A program made the translations under genes and the position numbers. Below, in pieces: positions 6,583 through 16,137 of a stretch of 27,467 nucleotides of DNA (position 1 is the first letter of the stretch; every line of letters starts with the position of its first letter). Origin of the DNA: an uncultured Collinsella sp. (GTDB taxonomy: Bacteria > Actinomycetota > Coriobacteriia > Coriobacteriales > Coriobacteriaceae). The DNA is taken from NCBI GenBank assembly GCA_934630385.1, contig CAKTWE010000019.1:1-27467 (forward strand). The letters are read 5' to 3'. Below the pieces are notes generated by a model. The model was not told the DNA's origin. It searched no databases and saw only the letters and a program-made list of their open reading frames with translations.

Positions 6583-7662
6583 ATGGCAGATTCCAAGCAG
6601 GCTCCGCTCGACGCCGCGGCAGCCGCCAAGGCAGCGTTCGCTTCGGTCCAGGACAAACCGTTCCCCGACGATATTTTTACGGCTCCCGAGCTCCGTTGGG
6701 CCGTGATCGGTTGCGGCGTTATCGCCAACCAGATGGCTCAGTCCCTTGCTCTTGCCGGTCGCAAGCTTGCGGGCGTTGCCAACCGTACGCTGTCCAAGGC
6801 TCAGGCTTTTGCCGAGCAGTATGGCGTCGAGAAGGTCTACGACACGGTTGAGGACCTCTACGCCGATCCTGACATCGACGCCGTCTACATCACTACCCCG
6901 CACAACACTCATATCACCTATCTGCGCGCTGCCCTGGCAGCCGGCAAGCACGTGCTCTGCGAGAAGGCCATTACCCTCAACTCCGCCGAGCTCGACGAGG
7001 CCCGTGCCATTGCCGACGAGCACAACGTGGTCCTTATGGATGCCACCACGGTGCTCCACATGCCGCTGTATCAGGAGCTGCGCCGCCGCATGGATGCCGG
7101 TGAGTTTGGCCGCATGAATCTCGCCCAGCTCAACTTTGGCAGCTATAAGGAGTACGGCGACCTGACCAACCGCTTCTACAACCGCAACCTTGCTGGCGGT
7201 GCCATGCTCGACATTGGCGTCTATGCCCTGTCCGTCATGCGCCTCTTTATGGCAAGCCAGCCCGCTGAGGTCGTTTCGCTGGGTAACACCTGTGAGACCG
7301 GTGTTGACGTTGCGGGCGGCATCGTCTGCCGTAATGCCGAGCAGCAGCTGGGTGTTGTGAGCCTCACGCTCCACTCCAAGCAGCCCAAGCGCTCGGTCAT
7401 CAGCTTCGACAAGTGCTATATCGAGGTCAACGAATATCCGCGTGCCGATCACGCGACCATCGTGTGGACTGCGGACGGCCACCGCGAGGAGGTCCATACC
7501 GGCACTGAGGCTTACGCCCTTTGCTATGAGATGGCCGATCTAGAGAAGGCTGTTGCCGGTGACGACTCCAAGCGCGAGCTTCTGAGCTATGCCTCTGATG
7601 TAATGGAGCTTATGACCAAGCTTCGCGCCGACTGGGGAGTCGTGTACCCCGAGGAGGACTAA
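6583..7662 (+). CDS. Gfo/Idh/MocA family NAD(P)-dependent oxidoreductase
   Basis: This family oxidises or reduces sugars, polyols and related compounds with NAD(P)(H). The 359-aa protein has an N-terminal Rossmann domain (AVIGCGVIANQMAQSL, about residues 40-55). The family signature EK(P) appears as CEKAI (E127-K128), followed by the Gfo/Idh C-terminal alpha/beta domain containing GGAMLDIGVYAL. ATG 6583 was chosen over an upstream in-frame start because CAGGAGG precedes it. Residues 1-36 are a poorly conserved Ala-rich leader. The gene is cotranscribed with a DeoR regulator 3 bp downstream. The substrate cannot be deduced from sequence. Confidence 0.9.
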   Translation: MADSKQAPLDAAAAAKAAFASVQDKPFPDDIFTAPELRWAVIGCGVIANQMAQSLALAGRKLAGVANRTLSKAQAFAEQYGVEKVYDTVEDLYADPDIDAVYITTPHNTHITYLRAALAAGKHVLCEKAITLNSAELDEARAIADEHNVVLMDATTVLHMPLYQELRRRMDAGEFGRMNLAQLNFGSYKEYGDLTNRFYNRNLAGGAMLDIGVYALSVMRLFMASQPAEVVSLGNTCETGVDVAGGIVCRNAEQQLGVVSLTLHSKQPKRSVISFDKCYIEVNEYPRADHATIVWTADGHREEVHTGTEAYALCYEMADLEKAVAGDDSKRELLSYASDVMELMTKLRADWGVVYPEED

Positions 7663-7665
7663 GCG

Positions 7666-8412
7666 ATGCTTGCGGAGGATAGGCTCAACGCGATCGTGTC
7701 GATGGTGCAGCAGGCCGGCTCGGTAACGGTGCCGGAGCTTGCCGAGGCCCTGGGCGTGACAGCGTCTACCATTCGGCGCGATCTGCAGACGCTCGACCGC
7801 GCGCACCGTATCGCCAAGGTGCACGGAGGCGCGACGAGTCTGGAGCGCGCGCACGTGACGCGCGACCTAACGCTCAATGAGCGCAGCGACCTCCATAACG
7901 ACGACAAGGAGCGTATCTGCGCCCGTGCGGCGGCGCTTGTGGAGCCTGAGAGCTTTGTGTATATCGATTCGGGCTCCACGACCCTCAAGCTCATCGAGCA
8001 TCTTCCATACCTTGAAGGTGTCACCTATGTGACTGATTCCGTGCTTCACGCTCAGCACCTCGCTTTGCGCGGCATGCGCACCGTTGTTCTGGGCGGCGAG
8101 CTCAAACCCGAGACCGAGGCGCTCGTCGGTCCCGATGCCTTGGCAACCCTGGACCGCTACAACTTCAACTGTGGCTTTTGGGGTTCTAACGGCATTGCTG
8201 CCGAGCAGGGCTTCACGGCACCCGATATCGAGGAGGCGCAGGTTAAGCGCATCTCGATGCGACACACGGCCAAGCGCTTCGTAATCTCGGATGCCAGTAA
8301 ATTTGGCATGGTGGCGCCCGTCAAGTTCGCGGACTTCCGCGACGCAACGATCATCACCGCGGGCGAGGTGCCCGCCAAGTACCGGGCAATGGACAACGTC
8401 ATCACGGTCTAG
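7666..8412 (+). CDS. DeoR/GlpR family transcriptional regulator
   Basis: DeoR-type regulators repress sugar and polyol catabolic genes and are released by a phosphorylated sugar. The 248-aa protein has an N-terminal winged HTH (VTVPELAEALGVTASTIRRDL, about residues 19-39) with the family motif R-R-D-L. It is followed by KVHGGA and a C-terminal sugar-phosphate isomerase-like sensor domain with the ligand loop YIDSGSTTLKL (about residue 98). It starts 3 bp after the oxidoreductase stop, so the pair is an operon and probably self-regulated through the palindrome at 6403-6442. Confidence 0.92.
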   Translation: MLAEDRLNAIVSMVQQAGSVTVPELAEALGVTASTIRRDLQTLDRAHRIAKVHGGATSLERAHVTRDLTLNERSDLHNDDKERICARAAALVEPESFVYIDSGSTTLKLIEHLPYLEGVTYVTDSVLHAQHLALRGMRTVVLGGELKPETEALVGPDALATLDRYNFNCGFWGSNGIAAEQGFTAPDIEEAQVKRISMRHTAKRFVISDASKFGMVAPVKFADFRDATIITAGEVPAKYRAMDNVITV

Positions 8413-8452
8413 CGATGGGACAAGGCCAAAACCATTTAGTTTTCTCAATAGA

Positions 8453-8491
8453 AAAGCGGCAACGTCCATCACAGGCGTTGCCGCTTTCGTT
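8453..8491 (+). terminator. Terminator after the DeoR gene
   Basis: AAAGCGGCAACG (8453-8464) pairs perfectly with CGTTGCCGCTTT (8476-8487) around an 11-nt loop. The T tail is short (TTTCGTTGT), but the A-rich left flank and position 40 bp after the stop fit an intrinsic terminator. Confidence 0.8.
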
Positions 8492-8506
8492 GTCTACCGG
8501 TTTTGC

Positions 8507-8565
8507 CTAAGTCTGTAACAACTAGAACGTTAAAAGTGGGCTAGATGTTACAGATTGAGATTGTT
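8507..8565. repeat. 59-bp palindromic repeat, unit 1
   Basis: The left arm CTAAGTCTGTAACA (8507-8520) is inverted relative to the right arm TGTTACAGATTGAG (8546-8559), with 25 bp between them. The unit ends ATTGTT. It belongs to a three-unit series with identical 59-bp length and 21-22 bp gaps. The 377-bp stretch 8413-8789 holds no gene, only these units and flanking hairpins. Confidence 0.8.
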
Positions 8566-8587
8566 TGGGGCGACGCTGGTGGTTTGT

Positions 8588-8646
8588 CTAAATCTATAAC
8601 ATCTGAGGCTGATTTTGCCGAGTTACTGTTACAGATTGAGATTATT
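8588..8646. repeat. 59-bp palindromic repeat, unit 2
   Basis: The left arm CTAAATCTATAACA (8588-8601) and right arm TGTTACAGATTGAG (8627-8640) are separated by 25 bp. The right arm is identical to that of unit 1. The inner segment is read best as the reverse complement of the inner segments of units 1 and 3 (shared CGGCAAAAT-like core). Confidence 0.8.
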
Positions 8647-8666
8647 CCCTTGAGGGGATTCGAATG

Positions 8667-8726
8667 TCTCGATCTGTAACAGATAGACCGCAAAATGGGC
8701 TTTAGCTGTTACAGATCGAGATGTTT
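8667..8726. repeat. 59-bp palindromic repeat, unit 3
   Basis: The arms TCTCGATCTGTAACAG (8667-8682) and CTGTTACAGATCGAGA (8706-8721) are perfectly complementary over 16 bp with a 23-nt loop. The unit could form a very stable hairpin in DNA or RNA. The inner CGCAAAATGGGCT resembles the AAAAGTGGGCT of unit 1. Confidence 0.85.
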
Positions 8727-8752
8727 GGGAATCCGGCAGAGCCATCGCGGCA

Positions 8753-8791
8753 AAACCACCATAAAGGTGCCTGTCCCCTTTGTGGTGGTTT
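8753..8791 (-). terminator. Terminator hairpin for the pseudouridine synthase operon
   Basis: The arms at 8753-8767 and 8777-8791 are complementary at 14 of 15 positions (T8762/G8782 is the exception). On the - strand the stem is followed by TTTT. The stem overlaps the stop codon of the pseudouridine synthase gene. On that strand the loop contains GGGACAGG, a core shared with the repeats at 6187-6312, so a REP-like unit seems to serve as the terminator. Confidence 0.75.
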
Positions 8792-9449
8792 AGGGCTCCC
8801 AGGGGCAGGGGGCTTCGATGTGGGTGTGCTCGCCGGTTACGGGATGCGTGAAGGACACGCTGTGGGCGTGGAGCATCAGGCCGCAGGGACGCGGCGTTCC
8901 GTACAGGTCATCGCCCACCAGGGGATGGCGCTCGCTGGCCAGATGTACGCGGATCTGGTGCTTGCGGCCGGTGAGCAACTCGACATCGATATACGAGCGC
9001 GTGGGCAGGCCACGACGGCTCTTAAGACGTTTGAGCACCTTCACGCGCGTTTGAGACGGCTTGCCGCTGGCGCCGACGCGCATCTTGCGGCTGTCGTGAC
9101 GGTCGCGGGCGATGGGCTTGTCGATGAGCTTTTCGTTCCAGTCGATCTTGCCCTCGACGAGCGCCAGGTAGTGCTTTTCGAACGCGTGGTCGATGATCAT
9201 CTGGTCAAAGGCGGGCTGCGTCTGCTTGTCGAGTGAGAACAGCACCACGCCGGTGGTGTCACGGTCCAAGCGGTTGAGCGGCTGCATGTCGGTCGCGGCA
9301 AAGCCGTCGCCCATCGCCAGCAGCAGGTCGCTGGCGTAGTCGGTGAGCGTACGCTCGCCGGTGCCATCGCCGTGGACGATCATGCCGGCAGGCTTGTCGA
9401 TGGCCATGAGCCAGGCGTCGCAGTAGAGGACTTGAGGTTCTTCGTTCAC
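8790..9449 (-). CDS. RluA/YmfC-type RNA pseudouridine synthase
   Basis: This enzyme isomerises uridine to pseudouridine in rRNA or tRNA. The 219-aa protein has motif I AIDKPAGMIVHG (residues 16-27), motif II NRLDRDTTGVVLF with the catalytic Asp in RLDRDTTG (about residue 62), and motif III LLTGRKHQIRVHLA. No S4 domain is present, so it is a short RluA/TruC-like form. The start is GTG at 9447-9449, with AAAGGC upstream, 15 bp after the U32 gene stop, so the two form an operon. The exact target nucleotide cannot be read from sequence. Confidence 0.92.
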   Translation of the reverse strand: MNEEPQVLYCDAWLMAIDKPAGMIVHGDGTGERTLTDYASDLLLAMGDGFAATDMQPLNRLDRDTTGVVLFSLDKQTQPAFDQMIIDHAFEKHYLALVEGKIDWNEKLIDKPIARDRHDSRKMRVGASGKPSQTRVKVLKRLKSRRGLPTRSYIDVELLTGRKHQIRVHLASERHPLVGDDLYGTPRPCGLMLHAHSVSFTHPVTGEHTHIEAPCPWEP

Positions 9450-9464
9450 GTGTAAGCCTTTCGG

Positions 9465-11957
9465 TTAGCTAATTCCCACAAACATGCAGCCCGAGGTGGC
9501 GCCGCGCAGGCGGGCGGCCGGCTTGCGGCCGGCTTGAGCCGCCTCGACAGCGCGACGGACGCGAGCGACGGCACGGCCAATCTCATCGGCCTCGAGCAAG
9601 GTTCCGTCCACCATGAGACGACGGACGCCGGCGTCGAGCAGCTGTGGTACCTGCGGCGTAAGGTCGATGGGGTAGGCGTCGTACAGGCGTGAGCGGCCGT
9701 GGATGTCGGTGCGGACGGGCATGACCTTTCCGTCGATATTCTTGAGCGAGAGTTTGCGGGCACGCAGGCGGCAGTTGGCGCAATCGTGGATACAGCCGTT
9801 GGCAACCTGTAGAATGCAATGCTCGCTTGTCATGACGCGCGGACGGCCAAAGACGGTGATGCCCAGAGCCGCGGGCGCGGCGGCGCCGAGCGAGACAATC
9901 TCGTCGAGCGTGATCTCGGGCGAGAGCCAAAACGCACCGGCTCCGCGCTCGGCGAGTGCCTCCATGCAGGGCGCGTTGTGCACGGGCAGGCAAGAGCGAA
10001 TCTCGGCCGTGGCGCCAACCTGGGCGGCCAGGGCAAGCTCGGAGATATTGCCGACGGCGACGGTGGCCCCGGCATTGATCCAGGGATCGACGCGCTCGTG
10101 GTCGACGGCGCGGCAGACCTCGTCGAGTACGGGCACGACGCCCTGCTCAAATGCATCGGCAGGGGAGAGTCCGACAGCCTCGAGCGCGTCGGTGGTCATA
10201 TAGATGCGCGTGGCGCCCTCGGCGCGAGCTGCCTCGGCGGCTTCGAGCGTGGTGACGGCGGCGCAAATCTGCGGCTCATCGCGGTAATGCTCGGGCATGG
10301 CGCGCGTACATTTGTCGAGCACTGGCAACTCGAGTGTTTTCGCGCGCTCCTCGTACGGCGCCAGAATGGCCTCCTCCAATGCTTTACAGGCGGCGGCGCG
10401 CACCTTGTGCACGGCGGAGAAGCCCATGCCGCAGCCGGCGTCGAGCGAAACGTCAAAGCTCGCTGCCTCAAAGGGCGAGGAGCCCATGCGGCCCACATGC
10501 TCAACCAGGTCTGCCGCCTCGACGGCGCGGGTCTTGGCGGCCTCGACGGTGAAGCCCGTGGCGGCGGCGGTGAGCGTGGGGTTGTCACAGCAGGTGAGTG
10601 TGACGGTAAACGGCTCGCCCAGGCGCGCCACGACGGACACATCAACAGCTCGGCGGCGCAGCACATCGTGCTTGAGCGCGGCGCTGGCAGCGTCAATAGC
10701 GCGCTGGCTTCGAATCACGCGCACGCGGCAGCCCTCGGGCATGCTACGGGGCACGCGACACTCGATAACATCGCCGGCTGCGGCATCATCGGCGGCAATG
10801 GTGGTCAGGAACTGGTCAAACTCGTTATCGTGGCGAAGCTCCAGCAGGTCGCCCTTGCCCACGGGCTCAAACAGCTCAATGCGGGCGATGGCGGCGCGGC
10901 GACGGCGGTCGTCGGGCTTGAGGCCGCGCACATCGCGGTTGGCCGGGCGGCTGCCCAGCACCGTGCCCACAATCTGGCCGCGGTTGTTGGAGCGCTCGTA
11001 GCTCATCATCTCGTCGCCCGAGGTGCCATCCTGGTAGGCGTGCGTAAAGTCGCGGTTAAAGCAGCGCTTGAGCTGGCGCTGGCGGGCGGCATCCTCATCC
11101 TTAGAGGTCGAAACATCGGCAAGCATGTCATCAATCTGGTGACGGTACACATCGACGATGGAGTACACGTAATCGGGAGCCTTCATGCGGCCCTCGAGCT
11201 TGAGCGATGCGGCGCCGGCGTCATACAGACGGCGAACAAGCTGCGAAGTGTTGGTGTCGCGCGGGCACAGTGCGCGCTCGCGACCGGCAGGGGAGAGCGA
11301 GCGGCCGTTCTCGTCGATCAGCTCGTAAGGCAGGCGACAGGGCTGAGCGCACATGCCGCGGTTGGCCGAGCGGCCCGCCATGGCAAAGCTCGAAAGCAGG
11401 CACAGGCCCGAGTAGCAAAAGCAGATGGCGCCATGGCTAAAGACCTCAAGGTCCACATCGGGCGCGGCATCGTGGATGGCGGCAATCTCGTCGATGGAAA
11501 GCTCGCGCGAGAGGGTCACGCGGTCGGCGCCCTGCTCGCGGCACCAAAGGGTTCCGCGGTCGTCGTGGATGTTCGCCTGGGTCGAGATATGCGTCTCGAT
11601 GCCGGGCATGGTGCGCTTGACCTCAAAGAACAGGCCCCAGTCCTGGATGATGAAGGCGTCGGCGCCCAGCGTGGAGCAGCGATGGATGAGTTGCAGCGCA
11701 TCGTCCATCTCAGACTGCTTGATGACGATGTTGACCGTGACGTAGACGCGCGACCCGGCTAGATGCGCGGCGCGGCAGGCTTGCTCAAAGGCCTCGTCGG
11801 TAAAGTTGGTCGCCTTGCGGCGTGCGTTGAAGCTGCCCATGCCGCAGTAGATGGCGTCTGCCCCGGCGGCGAGTGCGGCGGCAAAGGGCTCGGGCCCTCC
11901 GGCGGGCGCCAAAAGCTCGGGTCTGCGGTTGGTGGTTCGACTGGCGGTTGCGACCAT
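9465..11957 (-). CDS. U32 family protein with DUF3656-like region, RlhA/TrhP-type RNA hydroxylase candidate
   Basis: U32 proteins were long annotated as peptidases (collagenase-like); characterised members RlhA and TrhP instead hydroxylate rRNA or tRNA bases. The 830-aa protein starts ELLAPAGGPEPFAAALAAGADAIY (TIM-barrel start, from residue 14) and carries the U32 signature EVFSHGAICFCYSGLCLLS (171-189), then GMCAQPCR (201-208). C179, C186, C203 and C207 are plausible Fe-S ligands. The mid-region resembles the DUF3656 part of YdcP/RlhA. A C-terminal Cys set (C714, C722, C726, C729) adds another possible metal site. The neighbouring pseudouridine synthase supports an RNA-modification role. Confidence 0.85.
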   Translation of the reverse strand: MVATASRTTNRRPELLAPAGGPEPFAAALAAGADAIYCGMGSFNARRKATNFTDEAFEQACRAAHLAGSRVYVTVNIVIKQSEMDDALQLIHRCSTLGADAFIIQDWGLFFEVKRTMPGIETHISTQANIHDDRGTLWCREQGADRVTLSRELSIDEIAAIHDAAPDVDLEVFSHGAICFCYSGLCLLSSFAMAGRSANRGMCAQPCRLPYELIDENGRSLSPAGRERALCPRDTNTSQLVRRLYDAGAASLKLEGRMKAPDYVYSIVDVYRHQIDDMLADVSTSKDEDAARQRQLKRCFNRDFTHAYQDGTSGDEMMSYERSNNRGQIVGTVLGSRPANRDVRGLKPDDRRRRAAIARIELFEPVGKGDLLELRHDNEFDQFLTTIAADDAAAGDVIECRVPRSMPEGCRVRVIRSQRAIDAASAALKHDVLRRRAVDVSVVARLGEPFTVTLTCCDNPTLTAAATGFTVEAAKTRAVEAADLVEHVGRMGSSPFEAASFDVSLDAGCGMGFSAVHKVRAAACKALEEAILAPYEERAKTLELPVLDKCTRAMPEHYRDEPQICAAVTTLEAAEAARAEGATRIYMTTDALEAVGLSPADAFEQGVVPVLDEVCRAVDHERVDPWINAGATVAVGNISELALAAQVGATAEIRSCLPVHNAPCMEALAERGAGAFWLSPEITLDEIVSLGAAAPAALGITVFGRPRVMTSEHCILQVANGCIHDCANCRLRARKLSLKNIDGKVMPVRTDIHGRSRLYDAYPIDLTPQVPQLLDAGVRRLMVDGTLLEADEIGRAVARVRRAVEAAQAGRKPAARLRGATSGCMFVGIS

Positions 11958-12227
11958 GTATATGCTGCCTTTCGGGTCGATTGCTCGGCCTAAAAGTATA
12001 GGCGGCGGGCTGCATTCACGGGTGTCGGGCGGGCTTGTCTAAAAAACGGACAGATAGCGCCGTATGCGGCAGGCAGTGTGTCTGAGATAAGCGTGGGAGG
12101 GGCAGCCATTCACTCGCAGGCGTGCATAGCTAAGGCAGAATCTAAGCCCGTGGGGACATACATCTGGGATATGCACGAGACCTCAGATGTTTATTGGGAT
12201 GGTCTTTTGCTCTGTCCAAAAATGTCG
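11958..12227 (-). promoter_or_regulatory. Gap between the RpiR and U32 genes
   Basis: No gene is convincing in this 270 bp. On the - strand TATACT (11994-11999) is a -10 candidate about 40 bp upstream of the U32 ATG, without a good -35. GAAAGGCAGC is the U32 ribosome binding site. ACATCTG (12160-12166) and CAGATGT (12184-12190) form a 7-bp inverted repeat, possibly the 3' end of the RpiR transcript. Confidence 0.3.
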
Positions 12228-13133
12228 TTAGAAGGTATCGCTGGCGTGGTCGCGAAGCTGCCAAATGCGGGCGTTGGCGCGGCGAGCGGAGTCGTTGTCC
12301 TCATAGTGGGCGGCGTAGCAAAAGGCGTGCAGCGCGTCGAGTACTGTGGCTACGGCCTCCACGCCGTAATAGCCAGCGATTTTGCTGTAGTAGTGCTCGA
12401 GCGCCGGGTAGGTGAGCGCGTAGTCACACACGCTTGCGAGCTTGGAGCCCTCGCGTGTGATGGCGATGGTCGAGGCTCCTGCCGCCTTGATGAGCGGTAG
12501 GTACTTGAGGCCACCGCGCGTGAGGTCGCCCGAGTACGAAACCACGAGCGCGCAGTCACCGCGCTTGATAAAGCGCGCTTCCTGCTCCATACGCTCCTCA
12601 TGCGGCACGCGGCAGTCGATACCGAGCTCGATCACGTTGAAGGAGAAGATCTCGCCCAGGTAGAGGTTGGGCGTGTTTCCCATAAAGAGTACTGTGCGGG
12701 CGTCGAGCAGCGTGCGGGCGGCGCGCACCAGCTCGTCCACGGCAAGGCTCTTGGCTACGACCTCGGCCGTGCGCTGATGGGTGAGTGCGATACTGCCCAG
12801 GATGTGCTTGGGCTGGTCGGTCACGCCAAAGGGGTAGTTGAAGTCCACGTTGCCATCGGCGCTCACCTGGGCCTCGTCGCATTTGGAATCGCGGATGAAC
12901 GCCTCCCTAAAATCTTTCCAACCTGTGTAGCCAAACTCCTGCGCAAAGCGCACCACCGTGGGCTTGGAGGTAAAGGTGAGTTGGGCGAGCTGTGTAAGAC
13001 TGAGCTTATCGAGCCCCGAGCGCTCGATAAGGAGCATGTCCGCGATAGCCCTAAGCGAGGGCGAGAGGTGGGGAAGTGCCGTGCGGATGCGGTCGATGAG
13101 GTTGGCGCCCTCTGCCTGATCGGTTTGCCCCAT
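12228..13133 (-). CDS. MurR/RpiR family transcriptional regulator
   Basis: RpiR regulators sense sugar phosphates through a SIS domain. The 301-aa protein has an N-terminal HTH (LSLTQLAQLTFTSKPTVVRFAQEFGYTGWKDF, residues about 40-70) with the family pattern S-x-P-T-V-x-R-F. A SIS domain follows (TVLFMGNTPNLYLGEIFSF and CALVVSYSGDLTRGG). It is transcribed divergently from the beta-glucoside PTS/GH1 pair and most likely controls it in response to a 6-phospho-glucoside or related sugar phosphate. GGGGGCC precedes the start. Confidence 0.92.
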   Translation of the reverse strand: MGQTDQAEGANLIDRIRTALPHLSPSLRAIADMLLIERSGLDKLSLTQLAQLTFTSKPTVVRFAQEFGYTGWKDFREAFIRDSKCDEAQVSADGNVDFNYPFGVTDQPKHILGSIALTHQRTAEVVAKSLAVDELVRAARTLLDARTVLFMGNTPNLYLGEIFSFNVIELGIDCRVPHEERMEQEARFIKRGDCALVVSYSGDLTRGGLKYLPLIKAAGASTIAITREGSKLASVCDYALTYPALEHYYSKIAGYYGVEAVATVLDALHAFCYAAHYEDNDSARRANARIWQLRDHASDTF

Positions 13134-13323
13134 AGTGGCCCCCTTGTTCCAAAATGTTCCAGATGGAATAAACAGATCTTATAAAAGACCAGTTGAGCAC
13201 AGTATACGCCAGAGAATCTGCTAAGTTCTGAAACAGTCTGAAACAAATCAACCCCCAAATGCCGCCCATACTAAAGCGCAAGGAGCCCGCAAGGGGCGGG
13301 CGAGACTCCAGAAAGGGGTTACC
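13134..13323. promoter_or_regulatory. Divergent RpiR/PTS control region with two period-10 direct repeats
   Basis: TGTTCC occurs at 13145-13150 and 13155-13160, the second copy within the palindrome TTCCAGATGGAA (13157-13168). TCTGAAACAG and TCTGAAACAA are tandem at 13227-13246. Both pairs have a 10-bp period, one helical turn, as expected for protein-binding half-sites. TTGAGC at 13193-13198 is a possible -35 for the PTS gene. GAAAGGGG just before 13324 is its ribosome binding site. Operator function is inferred. Confidence 0.45.
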
Positions 13324-14715
13324 GTGGCCAAGAACAAGAAGTACGAGGAGCTCGTGCGCGTGCTGCCGGGACTCGTGGGAGGTGCGGAGAACATCAAACT
13401 GTTCACGCACTGTATCACGCGCCTGCGCTTCAACCTCAAGAACAAGGATCTTGCCGACCTCGATGCAATCGGCAAGATCCCGGGCGTCATGGGCGTTCAG
13501 TGGTCGGGCGAGCAGCTGCAGGTGATTATCGGTCAGAGCGTGGGCGATGCCTACGAAATGCTCGCCGACGAGCTCGGCCTTGCAAAGCAGGAGCAGGTCG
13601 ACGAGGACCTGGACGGCGCGGGCGAGAAGAAGAAACTGAGCGTGGGCAACGTGCTCGACGCTATCGCCGGCTGCTTGACCCCGCTTATCCCTGCCATGAT
13701 CGGCTCGGGTATGGTCCAGGTCATCAACCTGCTGCTTCTGCAGTTTGGCGTTGTGACCACCGAGGATCCCACCTACGTGACGCTCTCTGTTGTGGGTAAC
13801 GCCTGCTTTTACTTCTTCCCGGTGCTGATCGGCGCCACAGCTGCCAAGAAGTTCGGCGCCAACATGGGCGTGGGCATGGCGCTCGGTGCGATGCTCATCC
13901 ACCCCACCTTTACGGCATTGGTAGCCGAGGGCACGGGCGGCTCGATCTTTGGCTTGCCCATCTATGCCGGCACCTACTCTTCCACGGTGTTCCCGATGAT
14001 CCTCACCATGGCCGTGGCGGCGCCCGTAGAGCGTTTCTTTGCCAAGCACAGCCCCGAGGCCGTGCGCTCCATCGTCGAGCCGCTCTGCACCGTCCTCGTC
14101 ATGACACCGCTCATGTTCTGCGCGCTGGCTCCCGTGGGTGCCTTCCTGGGCAACTACCTCGCTCTCGGCATCCAGTGGCTCTACAACACGCTCGGCTTTG
14201 TGGGCCTGGGAGTGCTCGCCTGCGTGTACCCGCTGCTCGTCATGACCGGTATGCACACCGCACTTGCCCCTTACATGCTGCAGAGCTTCTCCACGCTCGG
14301 CTATGAGCCCGTGGTAATTCCTGCCAACTTTGTATCCAACTTCAACCAGGGCGCCGCCTGCGCCGCCGTGGCCGTCAAGGCCAAGGACAAGGGCGTCAAG
14401 TCCAACGCGCTCTCCTGCGCTATCACCGCCGTCGTGGGCGGAGTGACCGAGCCCGCCATGTTCGGCATTACCATCCCGCTCAAGACCCCGCTCTATGCGG
14501 CCATGATCGGCAACCTCGCCGGCGGCGTGGTCGCTGGCCTCGCCAAGGTCTACCTCTACGCCTTCCCCGGCTCCGGCGGCATTTTTGGCCTGCCCTGCTT
14601 TATTGGCGGCGACTCCGGCATCATGAACCTCGTGTGGCTTGCCGTGGCGCTTTGCGTGGGCATGGCCGTGACCTTTGTGATGACCATGGTGCTCTACAAG
14701 CCCAAAGAGAACTAG
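13324..14715 (+). CDS. PTS beta-glucoside-type EIIBC permease
   Basis: This membrane protein imports and phosphorylates a sugar using the PTS. The 463-aa product has an N-terminal EIIB domain with the phosphorylated cysteine in HCITRLRF (C30), then a linker (about 88-105). A hydrophobic EIIC domain of about 10 segments follows, with GLPIYAGTYSSTVFP and the family motif GGVTEPAMFGI near residue 376. No EIIA domain is fused and none lies in the window, so EIIA must come from elsewhere. The start is GTG with a GAAAGGGG ribosome binding site. It is followed 9 bp later by a 6-phospho-beta-glucosidase, which supports beta-glucoside specificity. Confidence 0.92.
   Translation: MAKNKKYEELVRVLPGLVGGAENIKLFTHCITRLRFNLKNKDLADLDAIGKIPGVMGVQWSGEQLQVIIGQSVGDAYEMLADELGLAKQEQVDEDLDGAGEKKKLSVGNVLDAIAGCLTPLIPAMIGSGMVQVINLLLLQFGVVTTEDPTYVTLSVVGNACFYFFPVLIGATAAKKFGANMGVGMALGAMLIHPTFTALVAEGTGGSIFGLPIYAGTYSSTVFPMILTMAVAAPVERFFAKHSPEAVRSIVEPLCTVLVMTPLMFCALAPVGAFLGNYLALGIQWLYNTLGFVGLGVLACVYPLLVMTGMHTALAPYMLQSFSTLGYEPVVIPANFVSNFNQGAACAAVAVKAKDKGVKSNALSCAITAVVGGVTEPAMFGITIPLKTPLYAAMIGNLAGGVVAGLAKVYLYAFPGSGGIFGLPCFIGGDSGIMNLVWLAVALCVGMAVTFVMTMVLYKPKEN

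Positions 14716-16137
<1,422 letters not shown>

Noticed and set aside
8507..8726. CRISPR array
   Set aside because: Spacing is regular, but the repeats are palindromic pairs that alternate in orientation, differ in sequence, and have no cas genes nearby.
9819..11762. 647-codon + strand frame opposite the U32 gene
   Set aside because: The - strand frame has the U32 signature and a ribosome binding site; this one has neither.
12078..12500. 140-codon + strand gene before the RpiR gene
   Set aside because: GTG start without a ribosome binding site, and most of it is antisense to the RpiR coding sequence.
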